From positions 266,150 to 330,149 of the forward strand of contig DGQE01000031.1 in the NCBI GenBank assembly GCA_002389645.1: a stretch of 64,000 nt of DNA. The letters are read 5' to 3'. The notes beneath the pieces were generated by a model that made no database searches, was not told the DNA's origin, and saw only the letters and a list, made by a program, of their open reading frames with translations. The DNA comes from Flavobacteriales bacterium UBA4422. GTDB lineage: Bacteria > Bacteroidota > Bacteroidia > Flavobacteriales_G > Salibacteraceae. Below are positions 57,096 to 64,000 of the stretch, in pieces; the first letter of the stretch is position 1, and every line of letters starts with the position of its first letter. A program made the position numbers and the translations under genes.

Positions 57096-59342
57096 TTATC
57101 CTTTTTTCATGATCGCTCGTTTGTCCTTTTTAACGGCATCAACAGGAGCTGGAGCGTCAAGAGTTGGCTTCACTGGCTCATTGGTCACTAACTTCATTTC
57201 ATCAATCAAGTGTTTTGCACCTGCATATTTGTCTACGATGAAAAGCACATAACGTATATCAACAGCAATCGTTCGTTGCAACTTAGGTTCGAAAGCGATA
57301 TCACCACTCATTGCTTCCCAGTTACCATCAAAAGCACAACCGATTAATTCACCTTTCCCATTAATTACTGGGCTACCTGAATTTCCTCCAGTGATGTCAG
57401 TATTTGTCAAAAAGCAAATTCTCAAATCGCCATCTTGCCCATACTGCCCGAAGTCTTTGTTGTTATAGAGCTCTTTCAATTTGGCCGGAACAACGAATTC
57501 ATCGTTGGTTGGATCTTCTTTCTCCATTATACCTTCAATGGTAGTGTAGTAATTGTAATAGATTGCGTCTGCAGGATAATAATCCAATACATTACCATAT
57601 GTAACTCTCATCGTTGAGTTTGCATTTGGATAGTAATTCACGTCTTTGTTCATTTCTCGAAGACCATGAACAAATAGTCGATTTGAATTATTGATTTTGT
57701 CTTGAGATGGCCCCATCATCGGAGCAACTTCACTTCTGAAGTGGTTTAAGAACTCTTTCATGTATGTATAAACCATATCTTTTTTTAAGGCCTTGGCAGA
57801 AGGATCGCTTAAGAATTCGTTGAATGATGCTTCAGATCTGAATATGCTTTTAGCGAACATTTTGTCAGCCAATTTGCTAAAATCACCTTTATTCTTAGAC
57901 ACTTGATCCTTAAAGAATTCAGGCTGCAATGATGCTGGAATGTCTTCAGAGAAAAACTTGAATAACGCAGCAGTGATTTTCTGATCGGTTGGTTGGTTGT
58001 AGTCTTTATAAAACTTTTCAGCTGTTTTCTTCACTGCTTCTATTTGTGCATCAACCTCTTCTTGATTCACTGGGTCAGCATTCAATGCGCCAGATAGTCT
58101 TGAAGTGCGATAGGCCATTACCAATGCTTCACTTCCAAAAACACACTCGTTTAAATAGGTACGGTAAAGTGATGTTTCTTTAGATTCATTAAATCCTTCT
58201 TCCCAGTCCTTCAATACGTTGCCGTAAATCTCTTTTCGTTCTTCAGATGCGTTTACCCATTTTTGGAAATCAGCTTCTAGGGCTTGCTTTTGCTCTTTTA
58301 CTTTTAGTCTCTTTAAGCCTCTTTGTTGACCTATAAAGTATTTCCAATAGTTACTTACACCTGCGTACTTAGATGCATACTTGATGCGCACCTCATCACT
58401 TTCATTCATATCTTCCTTCATCAAAGCAAGGCGACTCTCTCTCACTTTCACTGTATTAGGTTGTCTCACCGTCAATTCTTGTTCCACACCATAAGAGCTT
58501 AAAAAACGATCTGTGCTTCCTGGGTAACCCATAATCATTGCATAATCGCCTTTTTCAACTCCGCTCAAAGAGATTGGAAGGAAGTGCTTTGGCTGATAAG
58601 GAATATTTTCTTCTGAATAATCAGCAGGCATACCGTCAGCTCCAGAATAAACACGCATCATAGAGAAGTCACCAGTGTGACGTGGCCACATCCAGTTATC
58701 AGTATCGCCACCAAATTTTCCGATGGATGAAGGTGGAGCACCCACCAATCTTACATCTCTGAACGTTTCGTATACAAACGCATAATACTCGTTACCCTCA
58801 AAGAAGCTCTTAATGCGAATGTCATAGTGACTTTCAACATCACCTTTAATCTCTTCTTCAACTTTAGCAATAGCTTCTCTCACCGCAGCGTCTCTTTCTG
58901 CACCGCTTAGGGTAATGCTTACATCTCCTAAAACTGCATCAGTAACATCGCGCATTTCAACTAGGAATCCGGCTGTCATGCCTTTTGCGGGTAGCTCTTC
59001 CTTCATAGCCATTGCCCAAAAGCCATCGGTTAAATAATCGTGATCTACAGAACTATTGTCCTGAATAACACCAAAAGCACAGTGATGATTGGTAAGGAAT
59101 AATCCTTTGCCACTGATCATTTCAGCTGTACATGACCCTCCATTCAACACTACTATAGCGTCTTTTAAACTTGAGTTGTTTACACTGTAAATTTCTTCAG
59201 CACTCAATTGAAGGCCGTGCTTTTGCATATCGGCAATGTTCAATCTCTTCACCAACATAGGAAGCCACATTCCTTCGTCAGCCTTCAGGACTGAACTAGA
59301 GAACAGCGATAAGGTAATTACAATCGTGAGTATTCTTTTCAT
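57096..59342 (-). CDS. S46 family dipeptidyl-peptidase, DPP7-like
   Basis: 748-residue secreted serine exopeptidase removing dipeptides from oligopeptide N-termini, for amino-acid nutrition. Signal peptide 1-21. Chymotrypsin-like motifs: GGSCTAEMISGKGLFLTNHHCAF (His86/87), WMWPRHTGDFSMMRVYS (Asp) and TDITGGNSGSPVINGKGELIG (Ser). The residue deciding P1 preference lies in FDGNWEAMSGDI: Gly, as in DPP7 (hydrophobic P1), not the Arg of DPP11 (acidic P1). A helical regulatory domain sits between the catalytic parts. Usual length about 710-720; slightly longer here. First gene of a minus-strand unit with a methyltransferase and ZIP transporter. Confidence 0.95.
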   Translation of the reverse strand: MKRILTIVITLSLFSSSVLKADEGMWLPMLVKRLNIADMQKHGLQLSAEEIYSVNNSSLKDAIVVLNGGSCTAEMISGKGLFLTNHHCAFGVIQDNSSVDHDYLTDGFWAMAMKEELPAKGMTAGFLVEMRDVTDAVLGDVSITLSGAERDAAVREAIAKVEEEIKGDVESHYDIRIKSFFEGNEYYAFVYETFRDVRLVGAPPSSIGKFGGDTDNWMWPRHTGDFSMMRVYSGADGMPADYSEENIPYQPKHFLPISLSGVEKGDYAMIMGYPGSTDRFLSSYGVEQELTVRQPNTVKVRESRLALMKEDMNESDEVRIKYASKYAGVSNYWKYFIGQQRGLKRLKVKEQKQALEADFQKWVNASEERKEIYGNVLKDWEEGFNESKETSLYRTYLNECVFGSEALVMAYRTSRLSGALNADPVNQEEVDAQIEAVKKTAEKFYKDYNQPTDQKITAALFKFFSEDIPASLQPEFFKDQVSKNKGDFSKLADKMFAKSIFRSEASFNEFLSDPSAKALKKDMVYTYMKEFLNHFRSEVAPMMGPSQDKINNSNRLFVHGLREMNKDVNYYPNANSTMRVTYGNVLDYYPADAIYYNYYTTIEGIMEKEDPTNDEFVVPAKLKELYNNKDFGQYGQDGDLRICFLTNTDITGGNSGSPVINGKGELIGCAFDGNWEAMSGDIAFEPKLQRTIAVDIRYVLFIVDKYAGAKHLIDEMKLVTNEPVKPTLDAPAPVDAVKKDKRAIMKKG

Positions 59343-59369
59343 TATTTATGGGTTTTCTTTTTCGGAGGC

Positions 59370-59377
59370 CAAAAGTA
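59370..59377 (-). promoter_or_regulatory. -7 element of the S46 peptidase gene
   Basis: On the minus strand TACTTTTG, exact TAnnTTTG match, followed by GCC, 27 bases before the ATG. Confidence 0.45.
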
Positions 59378-59477
59378 GCAAAGGATAAGCTGATTTTTAT
59401 GAAAACTGTTGATGAATGAACAATCGAATGATGAAACGTTTGAAATCAGAATGGTAAACTTGATTTGTTTTATACAT

Positions 59478-59485
59478 TATATTTG
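59478..59485 (+). promoter_or_regulatory. -7 element of the siaB-siaC unit
   Basis: TATATTTG, exact TAnnTTTG match. Start of transcription predicted near 59492, about 16 bases before the TTG start codon. Confidence 0.5.
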
Positions 59486-59507
59486 CTCAAACCTTGTGTT
59501 ATAGCTG

Positions 59508-60050
59508 TTGAAAAGTAAGATAATTTCAGATTTTGTTGCGGGATTTTCGGATTCAGAATTGCTCATGAATTTTCATGGTGAAGTCAATGAGGAACGCATT
59601 GGAATTATACTGGGTGAGGTAGAGCAGAAGCTTGAGTCAACAGAAGAGGATTTTAAAAAACAACGAAAAGTCTATAACATTTTGGTTGAAGGTTTACAAA
59701 ACCTTTATCACCATACAGATGCCATGGCTGAAGAAGATACTGTTGAAAACAAGACTGCCACCTTTGTTCTAGGGCGAAAAGACAGTCAATATTCTGTGTT
59801 CACTGCAAACTATATAGAAGTTGATAATATACCTCCTCTAAAAGCCAAACTAGATAAGATTAACTCCTTAGACAAGGAAGGTCTTAGATCATACTACAAA
59901 GAAGTGTTAGATAATGGTCAATATAGTGTTCATGGTGGCGGAGGCTTAGTAATGATAGATATTGCTAGGAAATCTGGAAACAAGCTCGAGTGCGATTTTA
60001 GTGAGGTAAATGATGACTTCGGGCTTTACATTTTAAAAATTAAAGTATAA
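59508..60050 (+). CDS. SiaB family protein kinase (DUF6272)
   Basis: 180-residue soluble protein of the SiaB type, a GHKL-like kinase that in Pseudomonas phosphorylates the partner SiaC on a threonine. Recognised from the N-terminal SDSELLMNFHGEVNEERIGIIL, the ATP-site region YNILVEGLQNLYHHTD (Glu and Asn as in the N-box), and the C-terminal GGGGLVMIDIARKSGNKL glycine loop. The first usable start is TTG at 59508. The next gene is the SiaC-like substrate, 32 bases on. The SiaA phosphatase and SiaD diguanylate cyclase are not adjacent, so the output must be elsewhere. Confidence 0.82.
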   Translation: MKSKIISDFVAGFSDSELLMNFHGEVNEERIGIILGEVEQKLESTEEDFKKQRKVYNILVEGLQNLYHHTDAMAEEDTVENKTATFVLGRKDSQYSVFTANYIEVDNIPPLKAKLDKINSLDKEGLRSYYKEVLDNGQYSVHGGGGLVMIDIARKSGNKLECDFSEVNDDFGLYILKIKV

Positions 60051-60082
60051 CCTTGTACTCTCTTTAAACTAAACGAAAAAAG

Positions 60083-60463
60083 ATGGATCCAATCAAAATT
60101 GAAGGAACACCGAAAACCCCAACTGTTAATTTCGATGCCGAATCTGGCGTTCTAGAAGTAAAAGGAAGATCTATTCCTGAAAATGCTGTTGAATTCTACA
60201 AGCCTCTTGTAGATTGGATTGGTAACTATGGAGATAATGCTAAGTCTGATACTGTTGTGAATATTCAATTAGAATACTTCAACACAAGTTCTTCTAAATG
60301 TATCCTTGATGTATTCAAGAAGCTAGAATCAGTGAATGGTAAGACTACCATTACTATCCACTGGCATTATGAAGAGGATGATGAAGATATGCTTGAAGCG
60401 GGTGAAGATTATCAAGCCATCATTAATATTCCATTCAAGATGATTGAAATGGAAGAAATGTAA
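60083..60463 (+). CDS. SiaC-like phospho-switch protein (DUF1987)
   Basis: 126-residue soluble protein of DUF1987. The phospho-acceptor is Thr68 in EYFNTSSSKCILDVFKKLE, at the same residue number as the Thr phosphorylated in Pseudomonas SiaC. IPENAVEFYKPLVDWI (about 31-46) and IHWHYEEDDEDMLEAGEDYQAI (about 92-113) are the other conserved segments. In Pseudomonas the unphosphorylated form binds and activates a diguanylate cyclase to control aggregation. Here the target is unknown. It ends before an unusually strong palindromic terminator. Confidence 0.85.
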   Translation: MDPIKIEGTPKTPTVNFDAESGVLEVKGRSIPENAVEFYKPLVDWIGNYGDNAKSDTVVNIQLEYFNTSSSKCILDVFKKLESVNGKTTITIHWHYEEDDEDMLEAGEDYQAIINIPFKMIEMEEM

Positions 60464-60486
60464 GAGACAAAATCTTTAGATATAGT

Positions 60487-60516
60487 AAAGCCCGAACAAT
60501 TGTTCGGGCTTTTTTT
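60487..60516 (+). terminator. Terminator after siaB-siaC
   Basis: AAAGCCCGAACAA (60487-60499) and TTGTTCGGGCTTT (60500-60512) form a 26-base perfect palindrome, closing as a stem with a four-base loop, followed by TTTT. Confidence 0.92.
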
Positions 60517-60535
60517 ATGCTCTTTTGCGACAGAT

Positions 60536-61948
60536 CTATTTACCTCTTCCCTGCAATACGATGAGCACCGTATAAATTAATATTTTAAAATCGACCATCA
60601 AGGACATGTTTTCAATGTACAGCACATCAAATTTTAGTCGTTCAATCATTTCGTCAACATTTTCAGCGTAGCCGTATTTTACTTGTCCCCATGATGTGAT
60701 ACCGGGTCGCACATTTTGCAAGTGCTTATAATGAGGTGCTCTTTTTACAATTTGATCGATGAAGAATTGACGTTCTGGTCTCGGGCCAACCATGCTCATG
60801 TCTCCGATCAGCACATTATAAAATTGTGGTAATTCATCCATTCTGCTTCTTCGCAAGAATTTTCCGAAAGGTGTAATTCGTTTGTCATTTTCGCTTGAAA
60901 GAGCAGGGCCGTCTTGTTCGGCATTTTCATACATGGATCTGAACTTGTAGATCTGAAAAGGTTTTCCTTTCTTTCCTATGCGTTCGTGAGAGTAAATTAT
61001 ACTTCCTTTTGAACCTAATTTAACTACGATGGCAATGACAAGAAAAAGAGGAAGCAGAAATATCAAACTAAAGAAGGATACAACAATATCAAAAATACGT
61101 TTGAAAGATTGCTGCCAAACGGGCATAATCTGCTGATTAATATCGATTAACGGAGCACCTAAAATGGACGACATCTTCACTTGTCCGCTTAAAATATCAT
61201 ACATCTTTGGTATAATCTTCACGTTGCTAACAAGTCCGTCAAGCGCATTCAGTATTTGACCAATCTTATCATGTTCATTCGATTCTAGGGCGATGATTAC
61301 ATCTTCAATCTCATGCTCTTTGATTACCATTTCGATGTCGTTTACATGACCCAAGTGTGCTACCTTTCCGTGAAGAGCGTGATTTTTACCACCATTAATA
61401 TGAACGAAACCCTTTATGAAAAAGCCTGAAGATTTTCGTTGACTTTCTAATTCTTCAAACAATTGTAGCGCGTTTTCATTGCTGCCAATTATCAATGTGT
61501 TGAAGCCTATTATTCTGTTGTGTATTCTGCGAGCAGTTATGCTTGATAGGGTGAATCGCCCGAGCTCAGTAAATATGAATTGGACGCCAAAAAGGATTCC
61601 GAAAGAGAAGTAGTAGCTTTTATAGCTGTCTATGAAGTCATCAAGAATAATAGTGAAGAAAAGAAAGATTGATCCAACTAAACTTATCGTAAAAGTCTGG
61701 GTGAATTCTTTAAGACGAGATCTTCGATAGGGAGTTCGATAAGAACCGATAATTGCATAGAGACTTAACCAAAACAATACAATAGCGATTAAACTAAGAA
61801 CGAATTTTTGGTCGTAGATAATTAATGTATCACCAAAAACGCGAGATTCGATTACTAGTTTTCTGAAAGTGAAAACAGCAAAATACGCCAATGCAGCTGC
61901 TAAGGCATCGCTTAAGAGGTATTTAAATGCTTGTAGACGCTGATTCAA
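60536..61948 (-). CDS. Polyprenyl glycosylphosphotransferase (exopolysaccharide initiation)
   Basis: 470-residue inner-membrane enzyme that transfers a sugar-1-phosphate to undecaprenyl phosphate, starting exopolysaccharide or O-antigen synthesis. About four N-terminal helices (to about 125), a CoA-binding-like Rossmann domain (about 148-265; NTLIIGSNENALQLF), a fifth helix (about 283-308) and the bacterial sugar transferase domain (SFKRIFDIVVSFF, FQIYKFRSMYENAE, RRSRMDELPQFYNVLIGDMSMVGPRPE, VRPGITSWGQV). Typical of WbaJ/WcaJ-like long forms; sugar unknown. Start TTG at 61948 overlaps the TGA of the upstream lipoprotein gene as TTGA. Confidence 0.93.
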   Translation of the reverse strand: MNQRLQAFKYLLSDALAAALAYFAVFTFRKLVIESRVFGDTLIIYDQKFVLSLIAIVLFWLSLYAIIGSYRTPYRRSRLKEFTQTFTISLVGSIFLFFTIILDDFIDSYKSYYFSFGILFGVQFIFTELGRFTLSSITARRIHNRIIGFNTLIIGSNENALQLFEELESQRKSSGFFIKGFVHINGGKNHALHGKVAHLGHVNDIEMVIKEHEIEDVIIALESNEHDKIGQILNALDGLVSNVKIIPKMYDILSGQVKMSSILGAPLIDINQQIMPVWQQSFKRIFDIVVSFFSLIFLLPLFLVIAIVVKLGSKGSIIYSHERIGKKGKPFQIYKFRSMYENAEQDGPALSSENDKRITPFGKFLRRSRMDELPQFYNVLIGDMSMVGPRPERQFFIDQIVKRAPHYKHLQNVRPGITSWGQVKYGYAENVDEMIERLKFDVLYIENMSLMVDFKILIYTVLIVLQGRGK

Positions 61949-62844
61949 AGCTGGCTCATGATTTTGATGTTATCAATAAGAACCTTTCCGTTTTTAGGAT
62001 CCGCTTCAGAAACTTGGGGCAGGAAATAAATATAACCAAACTGAAAATTGGTAGCTTGACTTAAAACCGAGGTCAGTGCGATGTAAGCTTTTCTCCATTT
62101 TACTTCAGAGTCTTCTGAAGCTTTTAATGTAAGATAGTCTATTGTTTGTGCGCTCAAGGGACCATTATCAATGTGCAAGCCTACTATTAAGTCAAACTCG
62201 GTATAGTAGTCCATTTCAAGATAAACGGCCTTTCCCTGAAGTGAGAACTCAATATTTTCGGATGTTCGGAAGCCAACAGCATTAATCGAATCAGTAATGT
62301 TCACAATTCCAGAGCCGTTGCCTTCAAATACGATGTCAGTTTCAGTTGTGCGAAGAATTTCAGCATCGCTGCCAGTTATAGCACTCATTTCTATAAAACT
62401 ATCTTCGAAATCTTCAACGACATAGTACAAGTAACTTGATCCCTCATCACGATAGCTGATTTCAGGTTCGATATTTAAGATTTCTCCAGGTATTAAGTTC
62501 ACCTTGCTCTCATAGGCATCGTAAAAAAGGTAATTGTCTCTTAAGGTAGATACTGTAGATACTTTGATGCCCGGGCCTACGAGCAATTGATGCTCTCCTT
62601 CTTCTAAAATAGGGATATCAGCAGGAAGTTCAAATACCCCAATAATATTATCGTCAATATAAACCCAAGCATCTGTGATGTCGCTGGATAACGACCCTTC
62701 ATTAACATTTGGATTATCGACAATGTCAATCTTTTCGATGCGGATCCAAGCAGGGGTGGGTTCTGTTTTGTCAAATAAACTGCACGAGTTGAAACCAATA
62801 AGGGAAATCAAGAAAGCACACAGCACATTGACTTTTATATTCAT
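61945..62844 (-). CDS. Lipoprotein of unknown function next to the glycosylphosphotransferase
   Basis: 299-residue lipoprotein (MNIKVNVLCAFLISLIGFNSC). The mature part has no recognised family: a PEGA-like or Ig-like segment early (ITDAWVYIDDNIIGVFELPADIPILEEGEHQLLVGPGI, about 54-92), resembling PEGA surface domains, then an all-beta domain that looks jelly-roll-like (VYLEMDYYTEFDLIVGLHID, KVLIDNIKI). Start ATG 62844 is chosen over an in-frame TTG at 62856. Its stop overlaps the start of the sugar transferase gene (TTGA), so the two are coupled; a polysaccharide-export or surface role is likely but unproven. Confidence 0.75.
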   Translation of the reverse strand: MNIKVNVLCAFLISLIGFNSCSLFDKTEPTPAWIRIEKIDIVDNPNVNEGSLSSDITDAWVYIDDNIIGVFELPADIPILEEGEHQLLVGPGIKVSTVSTLRDNYLFYDAYESKVNLIPGEILNIEPEISYRDEGSSYLYYVVEDFEDSFIEMSAITGSDAEILRTTETDIVFEGNGSGIVNITDSINAVGFRTSENIEFSLQGKAVYLEMDYYTEFDLIVGLHIDNGPLSAQTIDYLTLKASEDSEVKWRKAYIALTSVLSQATNFQFGYIYFLPQVSEADPKNGKVLIDNIKIMSQL

Positions 62845-62917
62845 CAATTTCTTCAATAGGGGTTCGGATGTAAGTATAACGTGTAATAACCGCTCTTAGT
62901 GCACCCGGATCAAAAAA

Positions 62918-63913
62918 TTAGGCTGCGAAAATAGAATTCGAATAACTAAGTTGATCAAGAATTTGATTGGCAACTTGAATGGCTTGAAAACCATCTTCAA
63001 TAGTCACTGCAGGTTTTGTGTCGTTTGCAATGCAATCAGCAAAAGCTGATAATTCCTCTAACAGTGCGTTAGCTGTTTGAATATCAGGGTTTTTAAAAGT
63101 GAGTTGTTTAGCTTCTTTACCATTTTCTGGATCGATGGTTATAGCAAAAGGGTTGTTTGGATCAACATCTTGAAGTCGCACCAACTCTGATTTTTTCTCA
63201 AGAAAATCTACAGATATATAGGCGTTTTTCTGAAAAAATCGAGATTTCCTCATGTTTTTCAAGGAGATTCGACTTGCGGTCAGGTTTGCCACACAACCAT
63301 TATCAAACTCAAGGCGTGCATTGCAAATGTCTGGTGTTTCGCTGATGACGGCAACACCGCTTGCACTGGTCCTCCTTAAATTGGCCTTAACTACACTCAA
63401 TACAATGTCTATATCATGAATCATTAGATCTAATACCACGGATACATCCGTACCTCGGGGATTGAATTGTGCTAGGCGATGTGTTTCAACGAACATCACA
63501 TGGTCAAAATGATCTTTAACACTTGTAAATGCTGGATTGAATCGCTCAATGTGACCGACTTGAACCTTCACTTTTGCCTCGTGGGCCAGATCAACCAGCT
63601 TTTTGGCTTCATCAACTGTATGCGTAACGGGCTTTTCAATGAAAATGTGTTTCCCATTGCGTAATGCATAAGTGGCACATTCATAATGTGAAAGAGTTGG
63701 AGTAACAATACACACTGCATCAGAAGCATCTACCAAAGCTTCCATTGAGCTGAAAGAAGGAATGTTGAATTGATTTTTTGCTTCAGACTCTTTTTCTGGC
63801 TCTGGATCGTAAAATCCAGTCACCTCAAATTGATCTTTAAGGTCTAATGAAAGCTTGATATGGATTTTGCCTAAATGGCCAGCGCCCAATATGCCTAGTC
63901 GGATTTTATTCAT
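62918..63913 (-). CDS. Gfo/Idh/MocA family oxidoreductase
   Basis: 331-residue NAD(P)-dependent sugar dehydrogenase-type protein. N-terminal Rossmann domain with GILGAGHLGKIHIKL (7-21) and the EKP signature at 93-95 (IFIEKPVTHTV); VQVGHIERFNPAF and HDIDIVLSVV (catalytic-region His/Asp) lie in the C-terminal alpha/beta domain. Members oxidise sugars or UDP-sugars. Since it lies next to surface-polysaccharide genes, a role in nucleotide-sugar synthesis is plausible. Normal length for the family. Confidence 0.9.
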   Translation of the reverse strand: MNKIRLGILGAGHLGKIHIKLSLDLKDQFEVTGFYDPEPEKESEAKNQFNIPSFSSMEALVDASDAVCIVTPTLSHYECATYALRNGKHIFIEKPVTHTVDEAKKLVDLAHEAKVKVQVGHIERFNPAFTSVKDHFDHVMFVETHRLAQFNPRGTDVSVVLDLMIHDIDIVLSVVKANLRRTSASGVAVISETPDICNARLEFDNGCVANLTASRISLKNMRKSRFFQKNAYISVDFLEKKSELVRLQDVDPNNPFAITIDPENGKEAKQLTFKNPDIQTANALLEELSAFADCIANDTKPAVTIEDGFQAIQVANQILDQLSYSNSIFAA

Positions 63914-64000
63914 AAGATTAGCACAAAGGTCTTTTCAAATATTGAGTTGTCGATAAACAATCGAACATTCGTTTAACATTCCATTGTCGAAATAGATAAT

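Noticed and set aside
1..64000. CRISPR arrays, tRNA or rRNA genes, insertion sequences, prophage
   Set aside because: No regularly spaced repeats, no tRNA-like cloverleaf with TTCGA arm, no transposase or phage structural protein seen on either strand.

Overview
The window is chromosomal DNA of a marine-type Bacteroidota bacterium, most likely in or near the Flavobacteriales. The grounds are type IX secretion and gliding proteins (a PorP/SprF porin-like protein, a PorE-like OmpA protein, PorQ, a type B C-terminal sorting domain and a GldI-like lipoprotein), a full Na+-translocating NADH:quinone reductase operon, a proteorhodopsin with a Blh carotene dioxygenase, type B ribosomal protein L31, an S46 dipeptidyl-peptidase, and promoters with the Bacteroidota -7 element TAnnTTTG. 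I see no rRNA, tRNA, insertion sequence, prophage or CRISPR array. The DNA is gene-dense and moderately AT-rich, and looks like ordinary core genome with some lineage-specific secreted genes.

Layout. 0-8.5 kb: start of an M4 metalloprotease, then htpG, a DUF1853 protein, pirin, glutathione peroxidase, a Nudix-type regulator, a DEAD-box helicase and an orphan MoxR ATPase. 8.4-16.5 kb: a minus-strand chain of four overlapping genes (giant T9SS-exported protein, PorP/SprF, PorE-like, GT-C glycosyltransferase). 17-18.7 kb: proton-pumping rhodopsin and blh, separated by a perfect hairpin. 18.9-20.7 kb: two tandem GH17-like glycosidases without signal peptides. 20.9-27.5 kb: regulators, a GNAT/carbon-nitrogen hydrolase gene split by a frameshift, and lipoproteins. 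27.6-34.8 kb: rpmE2, a GlmU-like protein, lon, porQ-cmk and ispH. 34.8-39.4 kb: small, mostly secreted or unknown genes, a candidate structured RNA and a second probable frameshift. 39.5-45.1 kb: lipoate ligase, NrnA, three consecutive FKBP lipoproteins and a DUF5103 protein. 45.3-53 kb: nqrABCDEF, apbE, a small membrane protein and an NqrM-like Cys protein. 53-64 kb: cell-envelope genes, MazG, a ZIP transporter, a DPP7-like peptidase, a SiaB/SiaC switch pair and polysaccharide-assembly genes.

How they fit together. The rhodopsin (H+) and Na+-NQR supply ion-motive force. IspH makes isoprenoid precursors upstream of the carotene that Blh cleaves to retinal. ApbE attaches the covalent FMNs of NqrB and NqrC, and the small Cys-rich protein beside it may load iron as NqrM does. 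The T9SS, gliding and FKBP proteins build and fold the exported surface proteins.

The points most worth a second look are the two homopolymer frameshifts, the candidate RNA at 35447-35603 with two copies of a 9-nt motif, the hairpin directly before the blh start, the 14-bp palindrome upstream of nqrA, the NqrM-like protein, and the recurrent UUG start codons, two of them in UUGA stop-start overlaps. I found no wholly new multi-gene system that I could defend from sequence alone.
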